Assembly: GCA_964560875.1 (NCBI GenBank)
Contig: CAZLMW010000082.1
Coordinates: forward strand, 1 to 36,289
Reading direction: 5' to 3'
DNA length: 36,289 nucleotides
Origin: CAZLMW01 sp964560875
Lineage (GTDB): Bacteria > Myxococcota_A > UBA9042
A program made the position numbers and the translations under genes. Below are positions 6,411-14,498 of this stretch, piece after piece (the first letter of the stretch is position 1; each line of letters starts with the position of its first letter). Under the pieces are notes generated by a model. The model did no database searches. It had not been told where the DNA came from and saw only the letters and a program-made list of their open reading frames with translations.

Positions 6411-9017
6411 TCAGAACGCGCGGCAGCAGCGAATCCCGATCGATGACGCGCTGACCTTCGGCCCGGCGAACTGGCGCGCGGAGGTGCGAATCTGGCTGGC
6501 CGACGAGCCAAAGAAGCCGCCGCGGACGACCTTGGATGTGCCCGCTTGGGGCCCTTTGGTGTCGATTCGCGTCTTGCCGCCCGCCTTGGCGTACCACTTG
6601 GCGTCGAACCAATCGGACACCCATTCGCGCACGTTTCCGGCCATCTGGCGCGCCCCGTAGATGCTGGCGCCGGCGGTCTTCGCATCGGCCTTGACGGTGT
6701 TGCTGCCACAGCCCTTGTAGTGCGCCTTGCTGCAGCTTGGCTGGGTGTTGCCCCACGGATACACGCGCGACGTTGGCCCGCGCGCGGCAAGCTCCCACTC
6801 GGCCTCGGTGCAGAGGCGGCGCCCCAGCGACTTGCAGAAGGCCACGCCCTGGCTCCAGGTGACGTAGTTGATCGGGTGGGTCTGTTTGGTCGCGTTGTTG
6901 TACGTGGAGCCGGTCTTGCCGGCCTTGGCGTCGGAGCATTTGCCCTTGAGGACGCAGAACTTGTAGGCCTGCGCGGTCGTCTCGGTCCTGTCGATGTAGA
7001 AGCCGGACACCTTCACTTTCACGCCGGGTTTTTCGTTGCTGCCACAGGCTCCGTCGACCTTGGCGTTGCAGCCCATCAGAAATGTCGCGGGCTTCACCCA
7101 GACCATGCCGGTCGGGATCTTGAACGTCCCGCATTTGCCGGCTTTGCAGGCGAGCGTTTGGCTGCCACCGCCGCACGGGGCGCCGTCGTTTCCGGCGCTG
7201 GCCACGCAGCCCTTCTTGGCGTCGCAGGAGTCGACCGTGCAGATCTTTCCGTCGTCGCACTTCTTGGCCTTGCCGCCGATGCACAGGTCTTTCTTGCAGC
7301 TGTCGGCGATCGTGCAGATGTCGCCGTCGTCGCACTTGGCGCCGTTGGTCACCAGGTGCGAGCAGCCGGCTTTGGGGTTGCAGCTGTCTTTGGTGCACGG
7401 GTTGCCGTCGTTGCAGTTGGCGTTGCCGACGCACTTGGCCGACTTGCAGCGATCCAGCTTGCTGCAGGCGTCGCCGTCGTCGCACTTGGTGCCGTTGGGG
7501 AGCTTCAAGACCACGCATTTGCCGGTGGCGGGATCGCACGCGTCCTTGGTGCAGGAGTTGCCGTCGAAGCAGACCTTCGGCGCGCCTTTGCCGCACGTGC
7601 CCGATTTGCACACCGACTTGCCGGTGCACTTGTTGCCGTCGTCGCAGCTCACGCCGTTGTTGGGCTTGTTTTGGCAGCCCTTTGCCGAGCAGTTGCTGGT
7701 CGTGCACGGGGTGCCGTCGTCACACGCGGGGTGATCGAGCAGGTATTTGCAGCCCACGCCAGCGACGCAGGTGTCGGTGGTGCAGTCGACGCCGTCGTTG
7801 CAGGTCAGCTTCTTGCCCACGCAGTTGCCGACCGCGTTACAGCCGTCTTCGAGCGTGCACTTGTTGTTGTCGTCGCACTTTTTGCCCGGCTTGGGGTTGG
7901 CCGCGCACTTGCCACCGGTGCACGTCGCGGGGCGGCACGGGTTGACGGTCTTGCAGTCGCCGTCGACCTTGCATTCGCAGACGTATTGGGGTCCGGCGCA
8001 GGCCCCCTGGACGCAAGCATCGCCCTGGGTGCACTTGTCGCCGTCGTCGCACGCGCCCTTGAGCGGTGTGTACTTGCAGCCCGCGATGCCGTCGCACGCG
8101 TCTTTGGTGCACTTGTTGTTGTCGTCGCACGCGCCCGGGATCGGGTTGTGCAGGCAGCCCTTGATGGTCGAACACAGGTCCTTGGTGCACGCGGCGCCGT
8201 CGTCGCAGTTCTCGGCGGGCTGTTTGGTGCATTGGCCGGCCGAACACAGCGAGCTTTCCCACACCTGCAGGCCGGACTTCACCGCGCACGCGCTGCCACA
8301 GCCGGTGCCGTCTTTCGCGGTCGTCAGCACGCACGCGCCAGCTTTGCAGGTGGGGGCCTTGCACGCCGGAACCGCACCGGTCGTCCAGGGGCATGAGCTC
8401 CCATCGTCGGCGGGCACGAGCTTGCAGACGCCATCGACGCACGCATGTTTTTCGCAGATGGGCGTCACTTCGCCCTTGCCGCACTCGGCGTGGGACGTGC
8501 AGCCGCCGACCACATCGCCTCCCGACGAACCCGCGTCTGCCCCCGATGAGCCCGACGAACCGGAAGAACCGGACGACCCCGAAGAACCCGACCCGGCGCC
8601 ATCGCCGCCATTGCCTGCGTCCGATCCGCTGGATGAGCCGGATGAAGCCCCGTCTGCGCCGCTGGACGATCCGCCACCGTCCGCTCCCGATGAGCTCGAC
8701 CCCGATGAAGTCCCGCCGCTCGAAGCTGCGTCGAGGTTCGAAGTCGCTCCGTCCGTGTTGACGACGTCCCCGCCGGACGATGACGCGCCGGACGATGACG
8801 CGCCGGACGATGACGCGCCGCTAGAACCTGTCGTGTCGTCGGTGCCCGTTGCGCCGTCCGCCAGGCCCGATGCGTCGCCGCTTCCCGCCCCGCCGTCGGT
8901 CGTGTCGTAGTTGTCGTACGCGCCATCCAGCGCGATCGACGTGTTTCCGCAGCCGACCAGGTTCAAAACCAATGCTGCCGTTATCGCCGCGGCCAACGTT
9001 TGCGCGCGCTTGCTCAT
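6411..9017 (-). CDS. Cys-rich repeat lipoprotein with C-terminal SUMF1-fold domain
   Basis: An 868-residue exported lipoprotein with lipobox LVGC near residue 22. Residues 30-172 are a Ser/Gly/Ala/Asp linker rich in SSGA and SSG repeats. Residues about 175-625 hold around a dozen Cys-rich units of the form CDDGN-x-CT-x-D-x-C-x-x-x-x-GC. Residues about 632-868 form a SUMF1/FGE-type domain (PTGMVWVKPATFLMGC, INYVTWSQGVAFCKSLGRRL, CTEAEWELAARG, MAGNVREWVSDW, VVRGGFF). In true formylglycine-generating enzymes, catalytic cysteines follow RGGSF; here the segment reads GSSASQIRTSAR, so that chemistry is not expected. The ATG overlaps the upstream stop as ATGA, indicating translational coupling to the HExxH hydroxylase-like gene. 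The repeat type is shared with the two giant lipoproteins at 22550-32906. Confidence 0.88.
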   Translation of the reverse strand: MSKRAQTLAAAITAALVLNLVGCGNTSIALDGAYDNYDTTDGGAGSGDASGLADGATGTDDTTGSSGASSSGASSSGASSSGGDVVNTDGATSNLDAASSGGTSSGSSSSGADGGGSSSGADGASSGSSSGSDAGNGGDGAGSGSSGSSGSSGSSGSSGADAGSSGGDVVGGCTSHAECGKGEVTPICEKHACVDGVCKLVPADDGSSCPWTTGAVPACKAPTCKAGACVLTTAKDGTGCGSACAVKSGLQVWESSLCSAGQCTKQPAENCDDGAACTKDLCSTIKGCLHNPIPGACDDNNKCTKDACDGIAGCKYTPLKGACDDGDKCTQGDACVQGACAGPQYVCECKVDGDCKTVNPCRPATCTGGKCAANPKPGKKCDDNNKCTLEDGCNAVGNCVGKKLTCNDGVDCTTDTCVAGVGCKYLLDHPACDDGTPCTTSNCSAKGCQNKPNNGVSCDDGNKCTGKSVCKSGTCGKGAPKVCFDGNSCTKDACDPATGKCVVLKLPNGTKCDDGDACSKLDRCKSAKCVGNANCNDGNPCTKDSCNPKAGCSHLVTNGAKCDDGDICTIADSCKKDLCIGGKAKKCDDGKICTVDSCDAKKGCVASAGNDGAPCGGGSQTLACKAGKCGTFKIPTGMVWVKPATFLMGCNAKVDGACGSNEKPGVKVKVSGFYIDRTETTAQAYKFCVLKGKCSDAKAGKTGSTYNNATKQTHPINYVTWSQGVAFCKSLGRRLCTEAEWELAARGPTSRVYPWGNTQPSCSKAHYKGCGSNTVKADAKTAGASIYGARQMAGNVREWVSDWFDAKWYAKAGGKTRIDTKGPQAGTSKVVRGGFFGSSASQIRTSARQFAGPKVSASSIGIRCCRAF
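8771..8820. repeat. 15-bp tandem repeat in the lipoprotein linker
   Basis: CGCCGGACGATGACG occurs three times exactly (8771-8815) and a fourth unit starts CGCCG. It encodes the SSGAS pattern on the minus strand. Other short imperfect repeats, such as those at about 8540-8590, build the rest of the linker. Confidence 0.8.
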
Positions 9018-10294
9018 GCGGGCCCGCCTTGCATCCATTTGCTGCTCTCGCCGTCGAGTTGCCGCATCTCCGCCAACAGCTCGCCGCCAAGATCGGTGCA
9101 CTCGGCGTTGTCGAGCACTGTGGTAGCGCCGTCGTGATTCTTGGCCAGGACCGCCCGCCACCGTCGCTGCCAGGACGGGTTGGCCGCCCACGCGTGTCCG
9201 GCCTCGTGCATAGCGCGATACAGCGCCGCGACGGGCTGAAAGGCATGCACGGCGAGGACGACGCCCCAGAGCGGGCGTGGATCGGGACGAACGGGGGACG
9301 TGAACAGCGGCCAGAACGCGTTGTGCAGCATCGGATCGAGGTGGGCCGCGGCGTTGAGTTTGTTGTGCTGAAACTCGTGGATCAGCGCCTCGGCCATCGT
9401 CATCACGTTGGGGTGCAGGGTCATGTAAGCCGCGCCGATGCACTCCTTGTAGCTCGCCGAGAGGTGTTTTTCGGCGTCGAAGCCCACCGGGATCACGATG
9501 CGCGCGACCATGCGGAGCTCTTGGGCAAGCAGGGGCAGATGTTCGTCGACGAGCTCGAAACAGGCGGCGATGACGCGCGCCCATTGGCTTGCGGGGTGAC
9601 CACCGAGATCGAGTTGGTTGCCGTCCTTATCGGGGTGGGCCTCGAAGTCGGACAGCGGATTGTTGTCGGTTTCGGCCAGGAAGACGCCATCGATGATCGG
9701 AGTGTACGGCCGGCGGATGCGAGCACCAGGTACGGTCGGCAGGGGCTTGGTCGTGTCACGGAGATCGATCGTCTCCGAGCCGACGCGAACGGCGTTGGAG
9801 ACAAGCGTCACGTCTACTGCTGCGTCAATAGCGCGGAGCTCGAGGTTCGCAGAGATGGAGAGCAATGCCGGTCCGCCGACACGTAGACGCCAGCGGATCG
9901 GTGTTGGCAGGCGGCCGGCGACGGCCTGTTGGAGCAGGACCAGCAAGCAGAGTTCTTCGAGCCACAGGTTGAAATTGGCGCGTTGCTCGGCGGAGGGTGC
10001 CTGGCTCACTTCGCGGGCGCAAAGGGTCGCAAGGACGTTTATGGTTGGCTCACCGATCAACCCCAACGCGGCGTTCACGTCAGCTCGTGCGGTGGCCTTG
10101 AGGACCTTGGCGGCGGCGCCATGAAGGGGGCGAAGACGCGCGGCGATGACCGGCTTGGGGAAGGTGAGAAACGCGCGAAGCAGCCGGCGCCGGTGCAGCA
10201 ACAGGACGCGTGAAAGCGTCGACGTGTCACCGCGGGCCAGGGTGAGATCAGGCAGACGCAGGGCGGCAGGTTGTGGCGATGCAGCGGCGGTCAT
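9014..10294 (-). CDS. Putative alpha-ketoglutarate HExxH-type peptide beta-hydroxylase
   Basis: A 426-residue cytoplasmic protein without a signal peptide. The C-terminal half carries EALIHEFQHNKLNAAAHLD (H306-E-F-Q-H310), then SPVRPDPRPLWGVVLAVHAF, with a further His as candidate third ligand. This arrangement is typical of the mod_HExxH / aKG-HExxH family, in which the motif binds iron for oxidation of peptide side chains in RiPP pathways rather than acting as a protease. The N-terminal half is helical and less conserved. No radical SAM enzyme or obvious short precursor peptide lies next to it. Its stop overlaps the start of the Cys-rich SUMF1 lipoprotein (ATGA), making that protein the nearest candidate partner or substrate. 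Family assignment is by pattern recognition; a zinc peptidase is the alternative. Confidence 0.72.
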   Translation of the reverse strand: MTAAASPQPAALRLPDLTLARGDTSTLSRVLLLHRRRLLRAFLTFPKPVIAARLRPLHGAAAKVLKATARADVNAALGLIGEPTINVLATLCAREVSQAPSAEQRANFNLWLEELCLLVLLQQAVAGRLPTPIRWRLRVGGPALLSISANLELRAIDAAVDVTLVSNAVRVGSETIDLRDTTKPLPTVPGARIRRPYTPIIDGVFLAETDNNPLSDFEAHPDKDGNQLDLGGHPASQWARVIAACFELVDEHLPLLAQELRMVARIVIPVGFDAEKHLSASYKECIGAAYMTLHPNVMTMAEALIHEFQHNKLNAAAHLDPMLHNAFWPLFTSPVRPDPRPLWGVVLAVHAFQPVAALYRAMHEAGHAWAANPSWQRRWRAVLAKNHDGATTVLDNAECTDLGGELLAEMRQLDGESSKWMQGGPA

Positions 10295-10469
10295 CCAGCC
10301 TCCGCGAGCGGGTGGACCCTACAGGCAGACTAACAATGGCCGGTCGCGCGGCAACTTCCGCGGTTATTGCGCCTGCTTTGGACCGCTCGCTCGAATATGC
10401 TACCAATTCGCTCCAAAGCGGAGTTTCCTCGCGCCAATCCACGCTGCGGTTGCCTGTTCGGAGTCCATC
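10295..10469. promoter_or_regulatory. Divergent promoter region
   Basis: This 175-bp gap separates two divergent genes and must carry both promoters. It is locally AT-richer around 10378-10412 (TTGGAC, then ATATGCTACCAAT), which may hold a promoter for the plus-strand lipoprotein. No clear consensus is seen for the minus strand. Confidence 0.4.
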
Positions 10470-11918
10470 ATGCGCCCACCTCTGTCCGCTCGCCCCCTGA
10501 CTTCGGCGTCGCTGGCGTCGCACCTGACCACCATCGCCGCGATCACCGCGATCGCCGCGCCGCTTGCCGGATGCAGTTCCGACGATGGCGAGGGCGACTC
10601 CAACAAAGAGACCAAAGCCACGATCACCGTGTCCGGCGATCTGTCGGCCAAGATCGGCAGCAAGTTGGTCGTGCTCGACTACACCGGCGGCACCGCCGAG
10701 GTCACGATGGCCCACTGGCAGGTCAAGAAGGGGCCGACCTGTGTGACGTCGCTCAACGTGCGCATCAGCAAGGCGGACGACTCGTGCGCGCTGGACCTGA
10801 CCTTCGAGCCGTTTGGCGGCCTGCCCCTGGCGCTGGTCAAGGGCGAGTTTCATGCGTCGAGCAGCTTCGCGGGACCGTGCGAGGAGTGGCCCGACCTCAA
10901 ACCGGGACAGCAGCTGGTCTACAACGCCAAGTCCAGCAAGGACGCGTACGCGATCAGCAAAGCCGTTCCAGATCCGCAGAGCACCGAGAAGAACGCCTCG
11001 CTGGCGAGTTGGGCGCTGACCATCGCGGGCAACGTCGGCTTCAAGGCCAAGGGCAAGGGCTTTGACGCGACGTTCACCAAGCTCAAGGTCGAAGGCGCGA
11101 TGGATTCCAAGGGCAACCCCAACGCGTCGTGCGGCACGTCGATCGGCAAGGACCTGTGCCCCGATCCGAAGGAAGTCAGCCTCGGCACCGACGTCGGCAG
11201 CTACCTCAAGCGCCCGCTCAGCCTATACTCCTGCACCGACGGGACGGCCTACGACGTCGACGAGCACTGCGGCAGCAAGGCGATCTGGCTGACGATGTAC
11301 AGCCGCTGGAGCACCAAGGCGTGCGGCGGCGATTGCGCGGGCGAGACGGTGTGCGTCAAAGACTTCTTCAAGGAAAACACCTACCGCCCCGAGTGCTTCA
11401 AGAAGGCGACCAACTGCACCGGCTGCAGCGGTAAGAAGACGATCTGCGCGCTGCCCACCCCCGACGCGGCGACCGGCACCTGCTACGAAGGCATCGTCGA
11501 TGGCGAGGACATGGCGCTCAAGGAGGCGATCGGCGGCTACAAGGACATCTACTCGAGCGCGTCCGACGACGAGGCCGCGGCGATCTTCGTGGTGACACAG
11601 GGCCTCGAGAAAGCGCGGGGCAAGTGCAAGAAGAAGGCAGACGGCAACCTGGAGTGCGATGGCGAGGGCCCGGCGGCGACGCAGAAGGATTGCGAGGCCG
11701 CCAAAGCCAAGTACAGCATCCCCGACGACGTGATCATGCTCTTCGACAAGCAGAAGAAATACTGGTCGTCCAACGAGGCGATCGGGCCGAATTACGCCAA
11801 CAGCATGATCGTTATGGACGGCGAGACGAAGATCGTCGCCACCTTCCCGGGCCAGGGCTCCAACGCCGCCGGTGTTGAACAGATCAAGGCGGCGATCACG
11901 AAAGCGGCCGAAGAGTAG
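10470..11918 (+). CDS. Lipoprotein with a thioredoxin/peroxiredoxin-like C-terminal half
   Basis: A 482-residue exported protein with lipobox LAGC and a short Asp/Gly spacer. Residues about 35-215 look like a beta-rich domain that I do not recognise. From about residue 240 the phrase VGSYLKRPLSLYSCTDGTAYDVDEHCGSKAIWLTMYS resembles the start of redoxin-type lipoproteins. The end, YANSMIVMDGETKIVATFPG, resembles their last strands. The usual W-C-x-x-C centre is absent (WSTKACGGDCAG instead), and a Cys-rich insert follows. It may therefore be a non-catalytic or differently arranged redox protein. GGAG six bases upstream supports ATG 10470. The gene ends inside a five-unit 15-bp repeat and is followed closely by the beta-helix gene. 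Confidence 0.75.
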   Translation: MRPPLSARPLTSASLASHLTTIAAITAIAAPLAGCSSDDGEGDSNKETKATITVSGDLSAKIGSKLVVLDYTGGTAEVTMAHWQVKKGPTCVTSLNVRISKADDSCALDLTFEPFGGLPLALVKGEFHASSSFAGPCEEWPDLKPGQQLVYNAKSSKDAYAISKAVPDPQSTEKNASLASWALTIAGNVGFKAKGKGFDATFTKLKVEGAMDSKGNPNASCGTSIGKDLCPDPKEVSLGTDVGSYLKRPLSLYSCTDGTAYDVDEHCGSKAIWLTMYSRWSTKACGGDCAGETVCVKDFFKENTYRPECFKKATNCTGCSGKKTICALPTPDAATGTCYEGIVDGEDMALKEAIGGYKDIYSSASDDEAAAIFVVTQGLEKARGKCKKKADGNLECDGEGPAATQKDCEAAKAKYSIPDDVIMLFDKQKKYWSSNEAIGPNYANSMIVMDGETKIVATFPGQGSNAAGVEQIKAAITKAAEE

Positions 11919-11978
11919 GCGGCTGGCGAATAGGCGGCCGAACAGTGGACGGCCGAACAGTAATCGGCTGAGGAGACA
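11904..11978 (+). repeat. Five 15-bp tandem repeats spanning a stop codon
   Basis: Consecutive 15-bp units begin GCGGCCGAAGAGTAG (the last five codons of the lipoprotein, Ala-Ala-Glu-Glu-stop). They continue as degenerate copies at 11919, 11934, 11949 and 11964. Units 1, 2 and 4 keep an in-frame stop, while unit 3 has TGG. Unit 5 contributes the GAGGAG that serves as ribosome site of the next gene. Confidence 0.85.
11971..11975 (+). promoter_or_regulatory. Ribosome binding site AGGAG deciding a TTG start
   Basis: AGGAG lies six bases before TTG 11982 but twelve before ATG 11988. This favours the TTG as initiation codon of the beta-helix gene. Confidence 0.55.
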
Positions 11979-11981
11979 GGT

Positions 11982-13118
11982 TTGTCGATGTTGCTCAGAC
12001 GCGGGACAGTCCGCCCAACGGCGGGGATCTTCGCCGCGGGGATCGTCGCTTTCACGCTTGGAATCTTTGCGGGTGCGTCCAACGCCGCCGCGCAGCCGTG
12101 CACAGTCACGCTGAAGGCCGACGGCAACACGGCGGCTGTGCAGCGCGCGATGGAGAAGGCCGGCAAGCGAACGCCGGTCGTGTGCCTGAAGCCTGGGATC
12201 TACAAGGGTGCGCGGCTGCTCGCGACCCGCAGCGTGGTCGTCAAACGCGTCGGCAAGGGCAAAGTGGTGTTCGACGCGGGCGAACGTGGCCGGGTCTTCA
12301 CCGTCATCGACAAGGACGTGGACGCGACGCTCAAGGGCATCACGCTGACGAACGGCATCGCCGATGAAGGCGGCGCAGTGGCGGTTTTGCGCGACTCCAA
12401 GCTGACGCTGGAGGACTGCTGGATCACCGACAACCGAGCGACCGGCAAGGGCGGCGCGGTGCACGTCGGGGCCGGCTTGGCCGTGCTGATTCGCACCCGC
12501 ATCAACCGCAACGATGCGCCGCGGGCCGGAGCTGTTCACGTCGGCACCGGAGCGCGATTGGTCCTGGCGCACAGCATCATCACCGACAACCGCAACCAGG
12601 GTGGCGCCAACGCGCCGATCTACCTGACGCCGGGCGCGAACGTGGAGATCCACAACTCGACCATCGCGTACAACCACGCTCACGGCGTCTTCATGCGGCC
12701 CGCGGTGGACGGCAAGCGCTCGTCGCTGCTCATCGAGTCGTCGGTGATCATGGGCGGCAGTCACAGCGTGCATGTCCCGCGTCGTGAAGCGCAGATGGTC
12801 GAGGTGTATCGGTCGGTGCTGCACGGCAAGACGGGGTTTATCCCGCTGGACCTGCAGTCGAGCCGGAAGCTGCCGGTGTTCAACCTGACCGACGTCGAGC
12901 GCTACCGACCCGCGATGGGCTCGCCCGCGATCGGGCTGGGGCGTTGCCGGCGGTTTGGTCGCAAAGATGTCGCCGGCAAGCCGCGCGCAATGCCAACGTG
13001 TACAGCCGGGGCGCTCGAAGCGTTGCCCAAGGACGTCAAGAAGACGATCGCCGAGCGCAAACGGGTCCGAAAGGTGAAGGCTAAAGAGCGCAAGGCCGAC
13101 GAAGCGTTCAACTGGTAG
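11982..13118 (+). CDS. Secreted right-handed beta-helix protein
   Basis: A 378-residue exported protein. A basic start, hydrophobic segment and AxA-type site (GASNAAA) give a signal peptide of about 35 residues. The middle (about 50-300) has recurring short strands typical of parallel beta-helix proteins: TLKGITLTNGIADEGGAVAV, LTLEDCWITDNRATGKGGAVHV, LVLAHSIITDNRN, VEIHNSTIAYNHAHGV. This fold occurs in polysaccharide lyases and adhesins. No catalytic set is evident, so the substrate is unknown. The C-terminus is Lys/Arg/Glu-rich and ends in a 36-bp duplicated segment that carries the stop. It is probably co-transcribed with the preceding lipoprotein. Confidence 0.8.
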   Translation: MSMLLRRGTVRPTAGIFAAGIVAFTLGIFAGASNAAAQPCTVTLKADGNTAAVQRAMEKAGKRTPVVCLKPGIYKGARLLATRSVVVKRVGKGKVVFDAGERGRVFTVIDKDVDATLKGITLTNGIADEGGAVAVLRDSKLTLEDCWITDNRATGKGGAVHVGAGLAVLIRTRINRNDAPRAGAVHVGTGARLVLAHSIITDNRNQGGANAPIYLTPGANVEIHNSTIAYNHAHGVFMRPAVDGKRSSLLIESSVIMGGSHSVHVPRREAQMVEVYRSVLHGKTGFIPLDLQSSRKLPVFNLTDVERYRPAMGSPAIGLGRCRRFGRKDVAGKPRAMPTCTAGALEALPKDVKKTIAERKRVRKVKAKERKADEAFNW

Positions 13119-13163
13119 GCCAGAGCCAAGGCCGACGAAGCGTTCAACGGGTAGGCCAAAGCT
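13092..13163 (+). repeat. Two 36-bp tandem repeats spanning a stop codon
   Basis: 13092-13127 and 13128-13163 differ at three positions. Each encodes Lys-Ala-Asp-Glu-Ala-Phe-Asn-Trp/Gly-stop in the frame of the beta-helix gene, so the stop codon itself is duplicated. Confidence 0.88.
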
Positions 13164-13187
13164 CGGAGAGAGCGGTCGGATGGGTCG

Positions 13188-13970
13188 CTACTCGGCCTCG
13201 TCAGCGCCACGAAACTGCAATTTGAAGAGGCAGTGATCGTCGCCGCGGGCAAGCGTGGTGGGGCGCTGCATCGCGATGGCGGGTTTGCGGCTGTCAAAAA
13301 ATAAACCGTCGGCGACGCAGAACAGCGGCGCGAGCTCGGGATGGCCGGCGGCGTGCGCGTAGCGATGCAGCGAGCAGTCGGTCACGCGGAAGACGACCTC
13401 GTCACCAGCGGAGCGTTCCAGGTTCGCGGTGCTCGTGAAGAAGCGTTCCAGCCAGGTCTGCGCCGCTGCTTCTCGTGCCGCCGGATCGAGTTCGGCGAAG
13501 TCCGTGGGTTCCAGGTCGTGGAGTTGGCGGCCGAGGAAACGCAGCGCGCCGGTCGCGATGACACGCCCGCAGATTCGCAGCGCGTTGTCGCGGCCGACAC
13601 GGTCGACAAGGACGCGGTAGAGCAGGATCGCCGGGGCGGCTTGATCGATGCTCGCGTCGCGGCGGTCTTTTACACGATCTGTATATATGCCGGCTGTATA
13701 TATACCGTTTGTGTTTAACGAAGAACTGGCTGCTTTCGTTGAGTTTTTGAAGGTCTCTGAGACCTTCGAATCGTCTGAAACTGGCTGCTTTGGACCGGTT
13801 TCGTCAGACAATCTCAAAAACGTCGTGAGTTCGGATAGTTCGGACGGACTGCTGGCTGCAGCGCCCACGACGAGCGCACCCCACCACCCCAGCTCGTCGG
13901 CGAGAACCCGCACGCTGGCGATCGAGTCGCCCACGGTCGCTTTGCCCGAGGGCTTCTTGTCGCCGCTCAC
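13188..13970 (-). CDS. ATC-hydrolase-like (L-2-amino-thiazoline-4-carboxylate hydrolase family) protein with a low-complexity insert
   Basis: A 260-residue cytoplasmic protein. The C-terminal 150 residues fit the ATC_hydrolase family: a helical stretch, then VFRVTDCSLHRYAHAAGHPELAPLFCVADGLFF, then a TLARGDDHCLFKLQF end. Family members typically have this Cys/His-containing core and C-F-x-F tail. Residues about 40-105 (encoded near 13660-13850) are unusual: Ser/Thr/Lys/Asn-rich and AT-rich DNA containing short repeats and palindromes, unlike all neighbours. The start is a GTG with a weak ribosome site. It follows the YqeY gene by 33 bp and is probably last in the operon. The substrate is unproven. 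Confidence 0.65.
   Translation of the reverse strand: MSGDKKPSGKATVGDSIASVRVLADELGWWGALVVGAAASSPSELSELTTFLRLSDETGPKQPVSDDSKVSETFKNSTKAASSSLNTNGIYTAGIYTDRVKDRRDASIDQAAPAILLYRVLVDRVGRDNALRICGRVIATGALRFLGRQLHDLEPTDFAELDPAAREAAAQTWLERFFTSTANLERSAGDEVVFRVTDCSLHRYAHAAGHPELAPLFCVADGLFFDSRKPAIAMQRPTTLARGDDHCLFKLQFRGADEAE
13679..13708. repeat. Two 15-bp AT-rich tandem repeats inside the ATC-hydrolase-like gene
   Basis: CTGTATATATGCCGG (13679-13693) is followed directly by CTGTATATATACCGT (13694-13708). It encodes the doubled GIYTAGIYT on the minus strand. Confidence 0.85.
13750..13766. repeat. 17-bp palindrome inside the ATC-hydrolase-like gene
   Basis: AAGGTCTC-T-GAGACCTT is a perfect inverted repeat with a single central base. 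It sits inside the AT-rich insert, near an imperfect inverted repeat (GTCTGAAAC ... GTTTCGTCAGAC) at about 13772-13808. Confidence 0.8.
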
Positions 13971-14003
13971 GATGATTTCTCGAACATCCGAAGGTCGCGA
14001 ACG

Positions 14004-14474
14004 TCACGCGCCAAGGCGCGCGGTCACCAGGCGCTTGACCATGGCGGCGTCGACTTTGCCCTTGTGGCCCTTCATCACCATGCCCATGGCGCGGCCGATG
14101 GTCTTGGGGCCGGACAAGCCGTGCTCGGCGATGACCGCGTCGACAATCTCGGCCGTCGCGGCTTCGTCAAGCAGTCGGGGCAGGAACGGTTTGAGCGCGT
14201 CGATCTCGGCGTTCAGCGATGCGATGGCCGGATCGTCGTCGGTGGTCCCGCCCTTGCGGAAATCGTCGATCGCGCCGCGCAGGCTCTTCACGTAGCTGGT
14301 TATGACGGCGACCACCGCTGCATCGTCGAGCTCCCCGGCGCCCTTGGCGGTGCGCTTTTCGCCGATCCTCGAACGCACCATCCGGATGGCGTTGAGCTTG
14401 ACCTTATCCTTGGCGCGCATCGCGGCCTTGAGTTCGTCCATCAACCGCGCTTCGGTCGCAGTTTTTGTGGGCAT
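14004..14474 (-). CDS. GatB/YqeY domain protein
   Basis: A 156-residue protein typical of the YqeY family (about 150 residues). It has the N-terminal L-x-x-AMRAKDKVKLNAIRMVRS, a middle DDFRKGG and the C-terminal GRAMGMVMKGHKGKVDAAMVKRLV. The fold matches the tail domain of the GatB amidotransferase subunit and is thought to bind tRNA; its precise role is unsettled. Start ATG 14474 has AAGGAC about seven bases upstream. It lies between the NodB-type deacetylase gene and the ATC-hydrolase-like gene with short gaps. Confidence 0.93.
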   Translation of the reverse strand: MPTKTATEARLMDELKAAMRAKDKVKLNAIRMVRSRIGEKRTAKGAGELDDAAVVAVITSYVKSLRGAIDDFRKGGTTDDDPAIASLNAEIDALKPFLPRLLDEAATAEIVDAVIAEHGLSGPKTIGRAMGMVMKGHKGKVDAAMVKRLVTARLGA

Positions 14475-14498
14475 CGTTTCGTCCTTGTCGCGGGCGGA

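Noticed and set aside
6546..8396. 616-codon open frame opposite the SUMF1 lipoprotein
   Set aside because: Shadow frame caused by high GC at third positions and repeated codons; no motif or ribosome site.
9362..9379. Zinc metalloprotease reading of the HEFQH motif
   Set aside because: The surrounding phrase with DPRP and a following VHAF fits the peptide hydroxylase family better than any peptidase I know, though this stays the main alternative.
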